Shown here in pieces: positions 24,106 through 33,680 of a stretch of 58,274 nucleotides of DNA. Source of the DNA: Sphingomonadales bacterium. Its GTDB lineage: Bacteria > Pseudomonadota > Alphaproteobacteria > Sphingomonadales > Sphingomonadaceae. The position numbers were made by a program, and so were the translations under genes. Every line of letters starts with the position of its first letter. Position 1 is the first letter of the stretch. The notes below the pieces were generated by a model. The model saw nothing but the letters and a program-made list of their open reading frames with translations. It was not told where the DNA came from and did not search any database. The stretch covers positions 1 through 58,274 of the forward strand of contig JAIXUQ010000054.1 in the NCBI GenBank assembly GCA_027483465.1, read 5' to 3'.

Positions 24106-26754
24106 TCAGAACTTGGTGCGCAGGGTCAATTCCAGCGTGCGCCCGAACGGCGAGTGGGCGGCGTTGAAGAAGCCCTGGGTGCCATCATAGAAAGGCGGCC
24201 AGCGGTTGAAGATGTTGGAACCGCGCAGCTGGATCTGGCTACCGCCCAGCACCTTGGGCAGATTATATTGCACCGTCAGGTCAAACGTCTCCCAGCTCTT
24301 CACATTGGGGAAAGGCGTGCCGGTGGTGATGTTGGTGAAGCCGCCAACATAGGTCATGAAGCCCGAGATGGTGAGATTGTCGAGGTTCCAGCTCAGCTGG
24401 CCACGGCCGCGCCACTTGATGGCGCTCTGCTGGCCAATGATGTCCTGGAAGCCGGTGCCGGGCGCCAGTTCCTGCCGGAAGCCCAGCTGGCGGTTGGCGT
24501 TCACCGCCAGGGTGAAATTGCCGATGCTGGTGGGCACCTTGTAGTTCAGATCGATATCAAGCCCGTCGATGATGCGCTGGCCAACGTTGATGGCAAAGGA
24601 CTGGAAGATGGCATCGATGCGGGCCGGCACCGGGCTCTGCGGCGGCGCCGCGGCAATCGCGGCGGCAACCTGCGCCGCGGTCGGGTTGCGGATCACCGCA
24701 AAGCTGAAGAACGGGTTGTTGAAGGCGTCGGCCTGGGTCGGCTTGTAGACCAGATTCTTGTAGGTGACGTTGTAGTAGGTCACGCTCAGCTTCAGGTTGG
24801 GGATGAAGGTCGGCGTGAAATCGGCCCCGAGCGAATAGGTCCTGGCCTCTTCCGGGGTCAGCGCCGGGTTGCCGCCGCCCTGGTTGTAGATGTTCACGTT
24901 GTTGCCGAAGCCGGCGATGTTGAGACCGATCTGCGGCACCCCGAAGATCGAGGTGATCAGGCCCATGTTGGGCGCGACAAAGCTGGTGCTCCACGAACCA
25001 CGCAGCGACAGGTCCTTGGCCGGCGCCCAGACCAGGCCAACCTTGGGATTGAAGGTGCCGCCCAGCTGCTGATAATGGTCATAGCGGGCCGACAGCGACA
25101 GTTCGAGGCGCTGGAAGCCGGCCGTGGCATTCTGCGCGCTGAAGAAGGGCAGGTTCACTTCGGCAAAGGCCGCCGCCACGAAGCGCGAGAGATTGTCATC
25201 ACGCACCAGCAGCTGGGTGGGCCCCGGCACGCCGCCGATCTGCAGCTGCTGGGTCTGCTCGTCGCGGAATTCGGTGCCCACCGCCATGCGGGCATCGCCG
25301 CCGCCCAGCGCGAACAGCGGGCCATCGGCCTTCACCATCAGCTGGCGCAGATATTGCGAGCTGTCGTTGATCTGGGTGAAGCCGTTGTTGATCTGCGACA
25401 GCACGCCCGCGTTGTTCTGCGCCGCCTGGCCAAAGGGGTTGAAGGCGGTGGTGAGCGTGGTGCCGTTGGCCAGATTCTGCGCCGCGATCAGATCGATTTC
25501 GGGCTGGCTGTTGAAATCATTGGTCTTGGAATAATGGGTCATCACGTTGAGCAGCCAGCCGCTGCCCAGCTTGACATCGGCGCCCAGCGTGATGCCCATC
25601 ACTTCGGATTTCTGGGTGTTCACGGGGTTGGGGAACAGGCCCTCGCCGTTGCGCACCACGCTCACCGTCTGGCCCGGCGCCAGCGTCACGCCCGGCGGCA
25701 GCACCAGATAGGGGTTGTTGGCCGGCACGGTGAGGTTGAGGTTGCGCGGGTTGGCGACGCGGCTGGTTTCCAGATTGGAATAATTGGCCTCACCCCACAG
25801 GGTCACCGTCTCGTTCAGTTCCTGGCGCAGCGTGGCCAGCACCGAATAGCGGGTCGATTCCGGCACCACTTCCTGGGCCAGCTGGTTTTCGCAGCGGTTG
25901 CGGTTGGCACTGCCGGTGGCAAAGCTGGGATAGGCATAGACGGTGCTGCCGATCGTCACGTTGGGCAGCGAGCAGGTGGTGGTGCGCTGGTCACGCCCGC
26001 CGCGGAAGCGCTGATCGGCGCGGATGAAGGGGATTTCCTCGTTGGTCGGCGATTTGTTGGCGCTGTATTCGCCAACGATCATCACATTGCCGGTGTCCCA
26101 CTTCTTGCCCCAGCCCAGCGCCAGGTTGCGCTTTTCATAGCTGTGGTCGGGCGCAAAGCCATAGGTGGCCTGGGCTTCGAACCCGTCCATGTCGCGGCGA
26201 TAGACAAAGTTGGCGACGCCGGCGACGGCATCCGAACCATAGACGGCCGACGAGCCATCGGCGACGATTTCCACCCGGCCGATGGCCAGCACCGGCACGA
26301 TGCCGGGATCGGGCAGCACCGCCTCGCCGCCCACCGCGGCCATGCGGTGGCCGTTGAACAGGGCCAGCGTGGCAAAGATGCCGATATTGTGGATGTTGGG
26401 CAGGAAGCCGCCGGTGCGGAAACGGCCGGTGGTGGCGACTTCGTGATTGGTGCCGAAGTTGCCGAGCTGCGGCACCAGGCTGAGCAGTTCCGACATGTTG
26501 GCCGGCGCGTTGACCTTGACGAATTCCTGATCGACGCTGACCAGCGGCGACCCGATCGGGGCCACGCCGCGGATGCTGGTGCCGGTGACCACGATTTCCT
26601 CGCCGGCCTCGGTGTCCTCGGCGCTGGCTTCGCTGGCCGGGGCGGGCGCAGGCTGGGCCGATTGCGCGCTGGCGGCACTGGCCAGCGCCAGCGCCAGGGC
26701 GGCGGGCGCGGCGTGCCACAGCGGGCGGCGGAACATGTCGAACTGGATGCGCAT
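24106..26754 (-). CDS. TonB-dependent outer-membrane receptor (copy 1)
   Basis: The 882-residue protein has a signal peptide (to about residue 31), a TonB box EEIVVTGTSIRG, a plug domain (VSVDQEFVKVNAPANMSELL, IGRVEIVADGSSAVYGSDAVAGVANFVY) and a beta-barrel ending in an aromatic residue (LELTLRTKF). The ribosome site GGGGGAG is nine bases from the ATG. The family takes up oligosaccharides, siderophores or other large ligands using TonB energy. The pairing with a Tat-exported TIM-barrel protein, and the GntR-type operator in its promoter, suggest a carbohydrate ligand here. Confidence 0.93.
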   Translation of the reverse strand: MRIQFDMFRRPLWHAAPAALALALASAASAQSAQPAPAPASEASAEDTEAGEEIVVTGTSIRGVAPIGSPLVSVDQEFVKVNAPANMSELLSLVPQLGNFGTNHEVATTGRFRTGGFLPNIHNIGIFATLALFNGHRMAAVGGEAVLPDPGIVPVLAIGRVEIVADGSSAVYGSDAVAGVANFVYRRDMDGFEAQATYGFAPDHSYEKRNLALGWGKKWDTGNVMIVGEYSANKSPTNEEIPFIRADQRFRGGRDQRTTTCSLPNVTIGSTVYAYPSFATGSANRNRCENQLAQEVVPESTRYSVLATLRQELNETVTLWGEANYSNLETSRVANPRNLNLTVPANNPYLVLPPGVTLAPGQTVSVVRNGEGLFPNPVNTQKSEVMGITLGADVKLGSGWLLNVMTHYSKTNDFNSQPEIDLIAAQNLANGTTLTTAFNPFGQAAQNNAGVLSQINNGFTQINDSSQYLRQLMVKADGPLFALGGGDARMAVGTEFRDEQTQQLQIGGVPGPTQLLVRDDNLSRFVAAAFAEVNLPFFSAQNATAGFQRLELSLSARYDHYQQLGGTFNPKVGLVWAPAKDLSLRGSWSTSFVAPNMGLITSIFGVPQIGLNIAGFGNNVNIYNQGGGNPALTPEEARTYSLGADFTPTFIPNLKLSVTYYNVTYKNLVYKPTQADAFNNPFFSFAVIRNPTAAQVAAAIAAAPPQSPVPARIDAIFQSFAINVGQRIIDGLDIDLNYKVPTSIGNFTLAVNANRQLGFRQELAPGTGFQDIIGQQSAIKWRGRGQLSWNLDNLTISGFMTYVGGFTNITTGTPFPNVKSWETFDLTVQYNLPKVLGGSQIQLRGSNIFNRWPPFYDGTQGFFNAAHSPFGRTLELTLRTKF

Positions 26755-27055
26755 CTGGTCTCACTCCCCCAAGGCGTTGCTGCCAGACGGATCGGGCGGA
26801 GCGGAGCATTGGGACCGTGGCCACATTGCCGTTGACCGGCAGCGCGCGCGTTCAAACCCTCGCCCCATCCGCTGCGGGCGGCCATGCTGCATGGCATGGC
26901 CTGTCGCCGAGCCGGCTGGCCCCAGCGCCTTCTCCCCGGCCGCTGGTGCGGTGCTCGTTGTAGACTGTATACAGATGCTGTCAACGCGATTGTTGCGGCG
27001 TCATGGCCGCAGTGCGGGCGGCACGGCGGCTTTCATGGCGCGGTGATGCCAAAAA
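26755..27055. other. Intergenic region between glcF and the TonB receptor
   Basis: This 301-base stretch has no convincing gene. It contains the receptor ribosome site, the candidate promoter and operator at 26956-26984, and otherwise GC-rich sequence with no repeat or RNA structure I can support. Confidence 0.6.
26956..26984 (-). promoter_or_regulatory. Candidate promoter with CTGTATACAG operator (site 1)
   Basis: A minus-strand TTGACA (26984-26979) is followed by TACAAC or ACAACG at 16-17 bases. Between them lies the perfect palindrome CTGTATACAG (26965-26974). The position fits repression of the TonB-receptor gene. Near-identical 10-mers occur at 30996 and 36352. Confidence 0.55.
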
Positions 27056-28339
27056 TCAACAGTCGGGCAGGCTGATCCCCGGTGGCGCCGGCCCGCCGCT
27101 GGCCCAATCCAGCAATTCCACCATGTGGACGATATGCAGTTGATCGCTGGCGAGATGGCCGATGCAGCCGATGTTGCTGCTGGCCACCAATGTCGCCCCG
27201 GTGCCGGCGAGCGCCCCGGCCAGCGCCGCCTGCTTGCGCGCCTTCAGCGTGGCGCTCATTTCGGGTTGCAATATGGCATAGCTGCCGGCCGAACCGCAGC
27301 ACAGATGCGCCTCGGCCGGCAGGCGCACAGCAAAGCCGGCAGCGGCCAGCAGCGCCTGCGGCGTGGTCTTCACCTGCTGGCCATGTTGCAACGAGCAGGC
27401 GCTGTGCCAGGCCAGCGGCGTGCCGGGCCGGCGCACGCTGGGCAGCGGCGGCAGCCGGGCAAGATATTCGCTGATGTCCACCGCCTTGGCCGCCACCGCC
27501 CGCGCCCGCGCCGCCATCGCCGGATCATCGCCAAACAGCGCCGGATAATCCTTGATCACCGTGCCGCAGCCCGATGCGGTGATGATGATGGCTTCGGCGT
27601 CGGCTTCGGTTTCCCAGGCGGCGATGTTGGCGGCGGCATGGGCGCGCGCCGCGGCCTCGTGGCCCAGATGATGATCCAGCGCGCCGCAGCAGGCAGACTG
27701 GCGGGTGATCGCCACCGCCACGCCATGCCGGGCAAGCAGGCGCAGCGCCGCATCATCAATGGCCGGGCGCAGCACCGGCTGCACACAGCCCAGATGAAGG
27801 ATCACCCGGCGCTGTGGCACAGACGCTGGCTGGGCGACCGCCACCGCCTGCCGCCGTTCGGCCAGGCCCGGTGCCGGCACAACGGCCGGCACCTGCGCCA
27901 GCATCGCCTGCAGCCGGGCCGGCAGGCAGGCCGCGAACGGCCGCGCCAGCCGGCCCAGCCGCAGCGCCAGCCGGAACAGCGCCCGGCTGGTGAGCAGGCG
28001 CGGCAGCAGGGCGCGCAGCAGCCGGTCGGGCCAGGGGCGGCGGTGGGTGGCGGCGATGTGGGCGCGCGCGGCATCCACCAGATGCATATAATCCACCCCC
28101 GATGGGCAGGTGGTGGTGCACGACAGGCACGACAGGCAGCGATCGATATGGTGGACGGCGCGCGGGGATGGCGGCTGATCGGGATTGGCCAGCATGTCCT
28201 TCATCAGCCAGATGCGGCCGCGCGGGCTGTCCAGCTCGTCGCCGGTGACGACATAGGTGGGGCAGGTGGCGGTGCAGAAGCCGCAGTGCACGCATTTGCG
28301 GATGCGCTCGCGCGCGGCCGGCACATCGATCGCGTTCAT
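27056..28339 (-). CDS. glcF: Glycolate oxidase iron-sulfur subunit GlcF
   Basis: The 427-residue protein has two 4Fe-4S motifs, CVHCGFCTATCP (Cys16, 19, 22, 26) and CLSCLSCTTTCP near residue 69. Two C-terminal cysteine-rich CCG domains follow (SACCGALDHH and LCCGSAGSY). It transfers electrons from the flavin subunits to the quinone pool. The start overlaps glcE by ATGA; the longer upstream frame is a shadow of glcE. With GlcD and GlcE it oxidises glycolate (and often D-lactate) to glyoxylate or pyruvate at the inner membrane. Confidence 0.95.
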   Translation of the reverse strand: MNAIDVPAARERIRKCVHCGFCTATCPTYVVTGDELDSPRGRIWLMKDMLANPDQPPSPRAVHHIDRCLSCLSCTTTCPSGVDYMHLVDAARAHIAATHRRPWPDRLLRALLPRLLTSRALFRLALRLGRLARPFAACLPARLQAMLAQVPAVVPAPGLAERRQAVAVAQPASVPQRRVILHLGCVQPVLRPAIDDAALRLLARHGVAVAITRQSACCGALDHHLGHEAAARAHAAANIAAWETEADAEAIIITASGCGTVIKDYPALFGDDPAMAARARAVAAKAVDISEYLARLPPLPSVRRPGTPLAWHSACSLQHGQQVKTTPQALLAAAGFAVRLPAEAHLCCGSAGSYAILQPEMSATLKARKQAALAGALAGTGATLVASSNIGCIGHLASDQLHIVHMVELLDWASGGPAPPGISLPDC

Positions 28340-29469
28340 CCCTCCACCTCCGCCGCCAGCACGCCATCGGGATCCATCAGCGCCTTGATCCGCCGCGACA
28401 GCGCCGCCACCGCCGGATCGGCCGGGCTGTGCGCCGGCACCGCCGATGCCACCCCGGCCGGCAGCCGCAGCCGCCGGGCATGGCCTTCGCGCCCCGCCGC
28501 CTGCGCCACGGCGGCCGGCGCATCCCAATCGGCCAGCGCCGCCGGCAGGATCAGCCACGCCAGCGCGCCGCCCCAATCCAGCCGCAGTTCGGCGCCCGCC
28601 GGCAGCAGCGCCGCCAGCGCCGGCACCGCCGCGGCCGGCAGCGGACAGCGCCAGATGAGGCGATCGGCCGGCACATCGGCCAGCCCGGCCAGCGCCGCCC
28701 AGCGCGCCACGCTGGCCGGCCCGTCGCACCACTGCCCGCCGGGCAGCCGGGCAGCCAGCGCCGCCATCAGCGCCGGCAGCGCCGCGGCCGTCGCCTCGAT
28801 GCGCAGCAGCACCTGGCCATCGGCCCAGGCCGCGCCGGTGATGCCGCCATCCACCATCAGCGCATCGGCCATCAGCCGCAGCGCGCGCGGCGCATCATCG
28901 GCGGGCAGCGCCCAGGTGGCGCTGGCCGGCGGCAGGGGGGCCAGCCGCACCGTCAGGCTGGTGAGCACAGCAAGGCTGCCGCGCGAACCGGTGAGCAGGC
29001 GCGGCAGATCAAAGCCGGTGACATTCTTGAGCACCCGGCCACCAGCGCGAAACGCCTCCCCGGCGCCGGTGATGCCCTCCACTTCCAGCACATGATCGCG
29101 CGCCGCCCCGGCAAACGGCCGGCGCGGGCCCGAAAGCCCGCAGGCCACCGCCCCGCCCAAGGTGCCGCCGCCCCGGCCCCAGAGGGCATCGGGATCGGGC
29201 GGTTCAAAGGCCAGGCACTGGCCGGCCCCGGCCAGCAGCGGCCGGATCGCCGCCATCGGCGTGGCGGCCGGCGCGGTGAGCATGAGTTCGGCCGGATCAT
29301 GCTGGATCGACCCACCCAGGCCGGCCAGGCTGATGCAGGCGTCGGCGGCAGCCGGGGCAAAGCCCGGGCGGCTGCCGCTGCCGGCCACGGCCAGCCGCTG
29401 CTGATCACCGCGCGCCGCCTGGATGATCGCGGACAGTTCGGCCGGCGTGTCGGGCGTGTGGACAATCAT
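28336..29469 (-). CDS. glcE: Glycolate oxidase FAD-binding subunit GlcE
   Basis: The 377-residue protein carries an FAD-binding type 4 (PCMH) domain with VAGSGSRPG near residue 30 and GGTLGGAVACGLSGPRRP near 105. It lacks the full C-terminal oxidase cap found in GlcD, as is usual for GlcE. The start shares one base with the glcD stop (TGATG) and the end overlaps glcF. It is part of the GlcDEF complex. Confidence 0.94.
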   Translation of the reverse strand: MIVHTPDTPAELSAIIQAARGDQQRLAVAGSGSRPGFAPAAADACISLAGLGGSIQHDPAELMLTAPAATPMAAIRPLLAGAGQCLAFEPPDPDALWGRGGGTLGGAVACGLSGPRRPFAGAARDHVLEVEGITGAGEAFRAGGRVLKNVTGFDLPRLLTGSRGSLAVLTSLTVRLAPLPPASATWALPADDAPRALRLMADALMVDGGITGAAWADGQVLLRIEATAAALPALMAALAARLPGGQWCDGPASVARWAALAGLADVPADRLIWRCPLPAAAVPALAALLPAGAELRLDWGGALAWLILPAALADWDAPAAVAQAAGREGHARRLRLPAGVASAVPAHSPADPAVAALSRRIKALMDPDGVLAAEVEG

Positions 29470-30953
29470 CAGAAGCGCGGCAGATGGGCGTGCGGCAGCC
29501 GGCCGCCGTGCACATGCATGGCGTTCATCTCGGCACAGCGCGACAGGGTTGGAAACAGCTTGCCGGGATTGAGCAGGCCCTTGGCATCAAAGGCGCATTT
29601 CAGCCGGCTCTGGACGTCGAGATCGGTGGCGGAAAACTGGTGGGGCATCAGATCGCGCTTTTCCACGCCCACGCCATGCTCCCCGGTGAGCACCCCGCCG
29701 GCGTCCACGCAGGCCTTCAGTATCTCGGCCCCGGCCTGTTCGGCAGCCTCCGTCTGGCCCGGCCGGCTGGCATCATACATCACCAGCGGGTGGAGATTGC
29801 CGTCACCGGCATGGAAGACATTGGCCACCGCCAGGCCATGGCGGGCGACGATGGCGGAAATTTCGGTCAGCACCTGGCCCAGCGCCCGGCGCGGGATGGT
29901 GCCATCGACGCAATAATAGTCCGACGCGATGCGCCCCACCGCCGGAAAGGCGGCCTTGCGCCCGGCCCAGAACAACAGGCGTTCGGCCTCGTCGCGGCTT
30001 TCCTTCAGATGGGTGCAGCCATGGCCCAGGGCGATGGCGCTGATCTGGGCCAGCTGGTCTTCCACCTGCGCGGGGGTGCCATCGGCCTCGGCAATCATCA
30101 GCGCCGCGACATCGGTGGGATAGCCGGCGTGCACGAAATCCTCCGCCGCCCGGATGGCCGGCGCGTCCATCATCTCGAGGCCGGCCGGGATGATGCCGGC
30201 GGCGATGATGGCGGCCACGCAATCGCCGGCGGCGGCCACGCTGGGAAAGCCCATCAGCAGCGCCCGCGCCGTGGCCGGTTTGGGCAGGATGCGCACCGTC
30301 GCCTCGGTCACCACGCCCAGCAGGCCTTCCGATCCGCAGACCAGGCCCAGCAGATCCAGCCCCGGCTGCTCCATGCCGGCCCCGCCCAGCCGCAGCACCG
30401 TGCCATCGATCAGCACCAGCTCCACGCCCAGCAGATTGGGGCTGGTGGTGCCATATTTCAGGCAATGCACGCCGCCGGCATTTTCCGCGACATTGCCGCC
30501 GATCGAACAGGCGATCTGGCTGGAGGGATCGGGCGCATAATAAAACCCGCGATGTGCCACCGCCTGGGACACCGCCAGATTGGTGACGCCGGGCTGCACC
30601 ACGGCGATGCGCTGATCATAATCGACATCGAGAATGCGGTTGAAGCGGCTCATGCCCAGCACGATGCCATCGGCCAGCGGCAGCGCCCCGCCCGAAAGCG
30701 ACGTGCCCGAACCGCGCGCCACCACCTTCACGCCGCGCTGATGGCACCAGGCCAGCACCCGCGCCACCTGATCGGTGGTGCGCGGCAGCACCACGGCCAG
30801 CGGGCTTTGGGCATACATCGTCAGGCCGTCGCTGCCATAGGGGGACAGGCCGGCGGCATCGGCGATCACGCCATCGGGCACGATGTCGGCCAGCGCCGCG
30901 GCAATGGCGGCCTGGTCCGCCAGGATCGCGGCATCGGGGGCGGGCATCTTCAT
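29469..30953 (-). CDS. glcD: Glycolate oxidase catalytic FAD subunit GlcD
   Basis: The 494-residue flavoprotein has the PCMH FAD site (ARGSGTSLSGGALPLADG, CSIGGNVAENAGGVHCLKYG) and the C-terminal FAD-oxidase domain with HAGDGNLHPLVMYD and TGEHGVGVEK. ATG 30953 and 30947 are both possible because no strong ribosome site is seen. It is divergent from the IlvD/Edd dehydratase gene across an 80-base gap that holds operator site 2. It would oxidise glycolate released by the neighbouring FAH-family enzyme; related enzymes also accept D-lactate. Confidence 0.95.
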   Translation of the reverse strand: MKMPAPDAAILADQAAIAAALADIVPDGVIADAAGLSPYGSDGLTMYAQSPLAVVLPRTTDQVARVLAWCHQRGVKVVARGSGTSLSGGALPLADGIVLGMSRFNRILDVDYDQRIAVVQPGVTNLAVSQAVAHRGFYYAPDPSSQIACSIGGNVAENAGGVHCLKYGTTSPNLLGVELVLIDGTVLRLGGAGMEQPGLDLLGLVCGSEGLLGVVTEATVRILPKPATARALLMGFPSVAAAGDCVAAIIAAGIIPAGLEMMDAPAIRAAEDFVHAGYPTDVAALMIAEADGTPAQVEDQLAQISAIALGHGCTHLKESRDEAERLLFWAGRKAAFPAVGRIASDYYCVDGTIPRRALGQVLTEISAIVARHGLAVANVFHAGDGNLHPLVMYDASRPGQTEAAEQAGAEILKACVDAGGVLTGEHGVGVEKRDLMPHQFSATDLDVQSRLKCAFDAKGLLNPGKLFPTLSRCAEMNAMHVHGGRLPHAHLPRF

Positions 30954-30974
30954 GGGGCTGATCCTGAGGCCGGT

Positions 30975-31012
30975 TTGACAGGCGGAAACTGTCGTCTATA
31001 TACAGTTTCCGC
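30975..31012 (+). promoter_or_regulatory. Promoter with CTATATACAG operator and 11-base inverted repeat (site 2)
   Basis: TTGACA (30975-30980) is followed after 18 bases by TATACA (30999-31004). The 10-mer CTATATACAG (30996-31005) overlaps the -10 box. Around it is a perfect inverted repeat, GCGGAAACTGT (30982-30992) and ACAGTTTCCGC (31002-31012), with a nine-base spacer. It lies in the divergent gap between glcD and the dehydratase gene, so it could control both. Confidence 0.65.
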
Positions 31013-31033
31013 GCCAGGCAAGGAGGGGAGCTT

Positions 31034-32806
31034 GTGACCAACAGCAGCGCACCGGCCGGCAGGCGCCTGCGTTCGCAGGACTGGTTCGCCAATCCCGACC
31101 GGCCCGACATGGTGGCGGTCTATCTCGAACGCTTCATGAATTACGGCCTCACCCCGGCCGAACTGCGCGCGGGCCGGCCGATCATCGGCATCGCCCAATC
31201 GGGCAGCGACCTCAACCCGTGCAACCGCGTGCATCTGCAACTGGCGGCCCGCGTGAAAGAGGGCATCCGCGATGCCGGCGGCATTCCCATGGAATTCCCG
31301 CTCCACCCGATCTTTGAAAACTGCCGCCGGCCCACCGCCGCGCTGGATCGCAACCTCGCCTATCTGGGGCTGGTGGAGATATTGAACGGCTACCCACTCG
31401 ATGGCGTTGTGCTGACGACCGGCTGTGACAAGACCACGCCCAGCGGCATCATGGCGGCGGCCACCATGGACGTGCCGGCGATCGTGCTGTCGGGCGGGCC
31501 GATGCTGGATGGCTGGCACGAAGGCAAGCGCGTGGGTTCGGGCGCCGTGATCTGGGCCAGCCGCAAGCGCCTGGCCGCCGGCGAGATCGACGAGGAGGGC
31601 TTCATCGCCGCCGCCGCCGCTTCGGCCACCTCGGTCGGTCATTGCAACACCATGGGCACCGCCTCCACCATGAACGCCATCGCCGAGGCGCTGGGCCTGT
31701 CCCTGCCCGGCTGCGCGGCCATCCCGGCGGCCTGGCGCGAACGCGGCCAATATGCCTACCTGACCGGACGCCGCATCGTCGAGATGGTGCACGACGATTT
31801 GCGCCCCAGCCGCATCCTCAGCCGCGAGGCCTTTCTGGATGCGATCACCCTCACCGCGGCCATCGGCGGTTCCACCAATGCCCAGCCGCACATCACCGCC
31901 ATGGCCCGCCACGCCGGGCAGGCCATCACGGTGGACGACTGGCAGCAGCGGGTGGCGGTGCCGCTGATCCTCAACATGGCGCCGGCCGGCACCCACCTGG
32001 GCGAAGGCTTTGCCCGCGCCGGCGGCGTGCCGGCCGTGCTGAAACAATTGGCTGAGGCCGGCCTGATCCACCCCAACCGGCTGACCGTGACCGGGCAGAC
32101 CCTGGCCGAGAATATCGCCGATGCGCCCGATGCCGATGGTGACGTGATCCGCACCGTCGCCGCGCCGCTGCGGCCCAATGCCGGGCTGATGCCGCTTTCG
32201 GGCAATCTGTTTGATTTCGCCATCCTGAAGGCCAGCGTGATCAGCGACGATTTCCGCGCCCGCTATCTGGCCGGTGGCGTCTATCAGGGGCGTGCCATCG
32301 TGTTTGATGGCGGCGATGATTATCACCACCGCATCAACGATCCGGCGCTGAACATCGATGAGGACTGTATCCTGGTGATGCGCGGCGCCGGGCCGGTGGG
32401 CTGGCCGGGCAGCGCCGAGGTGGTCAACATGCAGCCGCCCGATGCGCTGATCCGGCGTGGCATCACCAGCCTGCCCACCATCGGCGATGGCCGCCAGTCC
32501 GGCACGTCCGACAGCCCGTCGATCGTGCATTGCAGCCCCGAAGCCGCGGCCGGCGGTGGCCTCGCGTGGCTGCGCACCGGAGACATCATCCGCATCGATC
32601 TCAACACCGGCCGCTGCGATGCGCTGGTGGACGCGGCCGAGATCGCCCGCCGCCAGGCCGAATCGCCGCCGCCGGTGCCCGCCAGCCAGACGCCGTGGGA
32701 AGAACTCTACCGCGCCCATGTCGGCAGCCTCGAAGGCGGCGCCGTGCTGGAGTTCGCGGTGGACTATCAACGCGTGGGCCAGCGCCTGCCCCGCCACAAC
32801 CATTGA
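31034..32806 (+). CDS. IlvD/Edd family sugar-acid dehydratase (arabonate/xylonate dehydratase-like)
   Basis: The protein has 590 residues and starts at GTG 31034, seven bases after AGGAGG. The three cysteines that hold the 2Fe-2S cluster in pentonate dehydratases are present: Cys63 in SDLNPCN, Cys131 in TTGCDKT and Cys204 in VGHCNTMGTAST. The Asp-Lys pair after the second cysteine binds magnesium. Length and motifs are closer to L-arabonate/D-xylonate dehydratases than to IlvD or Edd. The reaction would be sugar acid to 2-keto-3-deoxy sugar acid. The neighbours (FAH hydrolase, short-chain dehydrogenases, GlcDEF) supply the next steps. The exact sugar acid is not determined. Confidence 0.88.
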   Translation: MTNSSAPAGRRLRSQDWFANPDRPDMVAVYLERFMNYGLTPAELRAGRPIIGIAQSGSDLNPCNRVHLQLAARVKEGIRDAGGIPMEFPLHPIFENCRRPTAALDRNLAYLGLVEILNGYPLDGVVLTTGCDKTTPSGIMAAATMDVPAIVLSGGPMLDGWHEGKRVGSGAVIWASRKRLAAGEIDEEGFIAAAAASATSVGHCNTMGTASTMNAIAEALGLSLPGCAAIPAAWRERGQYAYLTGRRIVEMVHDDLRPSRILSREAFLDAITLTAAIGGSTNAQPHITAMARHAGQAITVDDWQQRVAVPLILNMAPAGTHLGEGFARAGGVPAVLKQLAEAGLIHPNRLTVTGQTLAENIADAPDADGDVIRTVAAPLRPNAGLMPLSGNLFDFAILKASVISDDFRARYLAGGVYQGRAIVFDGGDDYHHRINDPALNIDEDCILVMRGAGPVGWPGSAEVVNMQPPDALIRRGITSLPTIGDGRQSGTSDSPSIVHCSPEAAAGGGLAWLRTGDIIRIDLNTGRCDALVDAAEIARRQAESPPPVPASQTPWEELYRAHVGSLEGGAVLEFAVDYQRVGQRLPRHNH

Positions 32807-32863
32807 TGGCTTTGGCATTGATCATGCCCCGCGCCCTGTTGGCGGCCGTGCCGCCCGGCTTGC

Positions 32864-33631
32864 ATGGCGGGCCCTGCCGACTATATGCTGGCAAAATTGC
32901 CGGGTGGTCCGCCGCTGGTGCCGGAGCGTCCGGGCATGGAGGAAGTGCGCCCCGTGGCCATCGCCGAACCGATCGACCAGACCGAGACCCCGTCAACCCT
33001 GCGCAACCATATCGCGCGGGCGCTGCGCCAGCAGATCCTGGCCGGCCGCTACAAGCCGGGGGACCGGCTGAACGAAAGCCAGATCGCCCGCGAGTTCAAC
33101 ACCAGCCGCATCCCGGTGCGCGAGGCGCTGTCGCACCTGCAGGAACAGGGGCTGGTGATGAACCTGGAACGGCGCGGCATGTTCGTCATGCAGCTTTCGG
33201 AAACCGAGGTGCAGCAGATCAATTCGCTGCGCATCGTGCTGGAGGCCGAGGCGATGAAGCTGGCCCGCGCGCACATGACGCCCGACATCCGCGCCCAGTT
33301 GGAGGCGCTGGTCGACCAGATGGAGCATTGGGAAGGCCCGCTGGCCGAAGCCGCCGATCTCGATCGCCGGTTCCACCAATTGATCTGGCGCACTGCCGGC
33401 AATCCCTGGCTGGAGCGCATGCTGGATCAGCTGACCATCGCGCTGTTTGCCCACAAGACGCTGGAGCATGTCAGCCGCGAGATGCGGCAGTGGCGGCTCA
33501 ACCATCACCGCGAACTGCTCGACGTGGTGACCGGCGGCAGCGCCGATCCCCGCCTCGCCCTGCTCACCCATCTGCGCATGGCCTATTCGCAGCCCGAACG
33601 TTTCTCCAGCCTGGCGCTGGCCGACGGTTGA
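32864..33631 (+). CDS. GntR family transcriptional regulator (FCD subfamily)
   Basis: The protein has up to 255 residues; an ATG at 32936 would give 231 and no ribosome site decides between them. A winged helix (LRNHIARALRQQILAGRYKPGDRL and NESQIAREFNTSRIPVREAL, near 45-90) is followed by an all-helical FCD ligand domain with a metal-binding-type Asp and histidines (LDRRFHQLIWRTAGN, LNHHRELLD). FCD regulators bind organic acids and usually repress nearby catabolic genes. It lies between the dehydratase and FAH genes. The shared CTGTATACAG-like sites at three nearby promoters are the natural targets. Confidence 0.92.
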   Translation: MAGPADYMLAKLPGGPPLVPERPGMEEVRPVAIAEPIDQTETPSTLRNHIARALRQQILAGRYKPGDRLNESQIAREFNTSRIPVREALSHLQEQGLVMNLERRGMFVMQLSETEVQQINSLRIVLEAEAMKLARAHMTPDIRAQLEALVDQMEHWEGPLAEAADLDRRFHQLIWRTAGNPWLERMLDQLTIALFAHKTLEHVSREMRQWRLNHHRELLDVVTGGSADPRLALLTHLRMAYSQPERFSSLALADG

Positions 33632-33680
33632 TCGCCGGTCCGGTGGCCGGGGCTGGCCCGCCAACCGGAAAGGATTGCCC

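Noticed and set aside
24154-26835. 893-codon open frame antisense to the first TonB receptor
   Set aside because: The receptor has clear signal peptide, TonB box and barrel end; the opposite frame has none of these and only shadow composition.
31034-32806. Calling the dehydratase IlvD (branched-chain amino acid synthesis) or Edd
   Set aside because: The cysteine positions, 590-residue length and sugar-acid neighbours fit the pentonate dehydratase group better.
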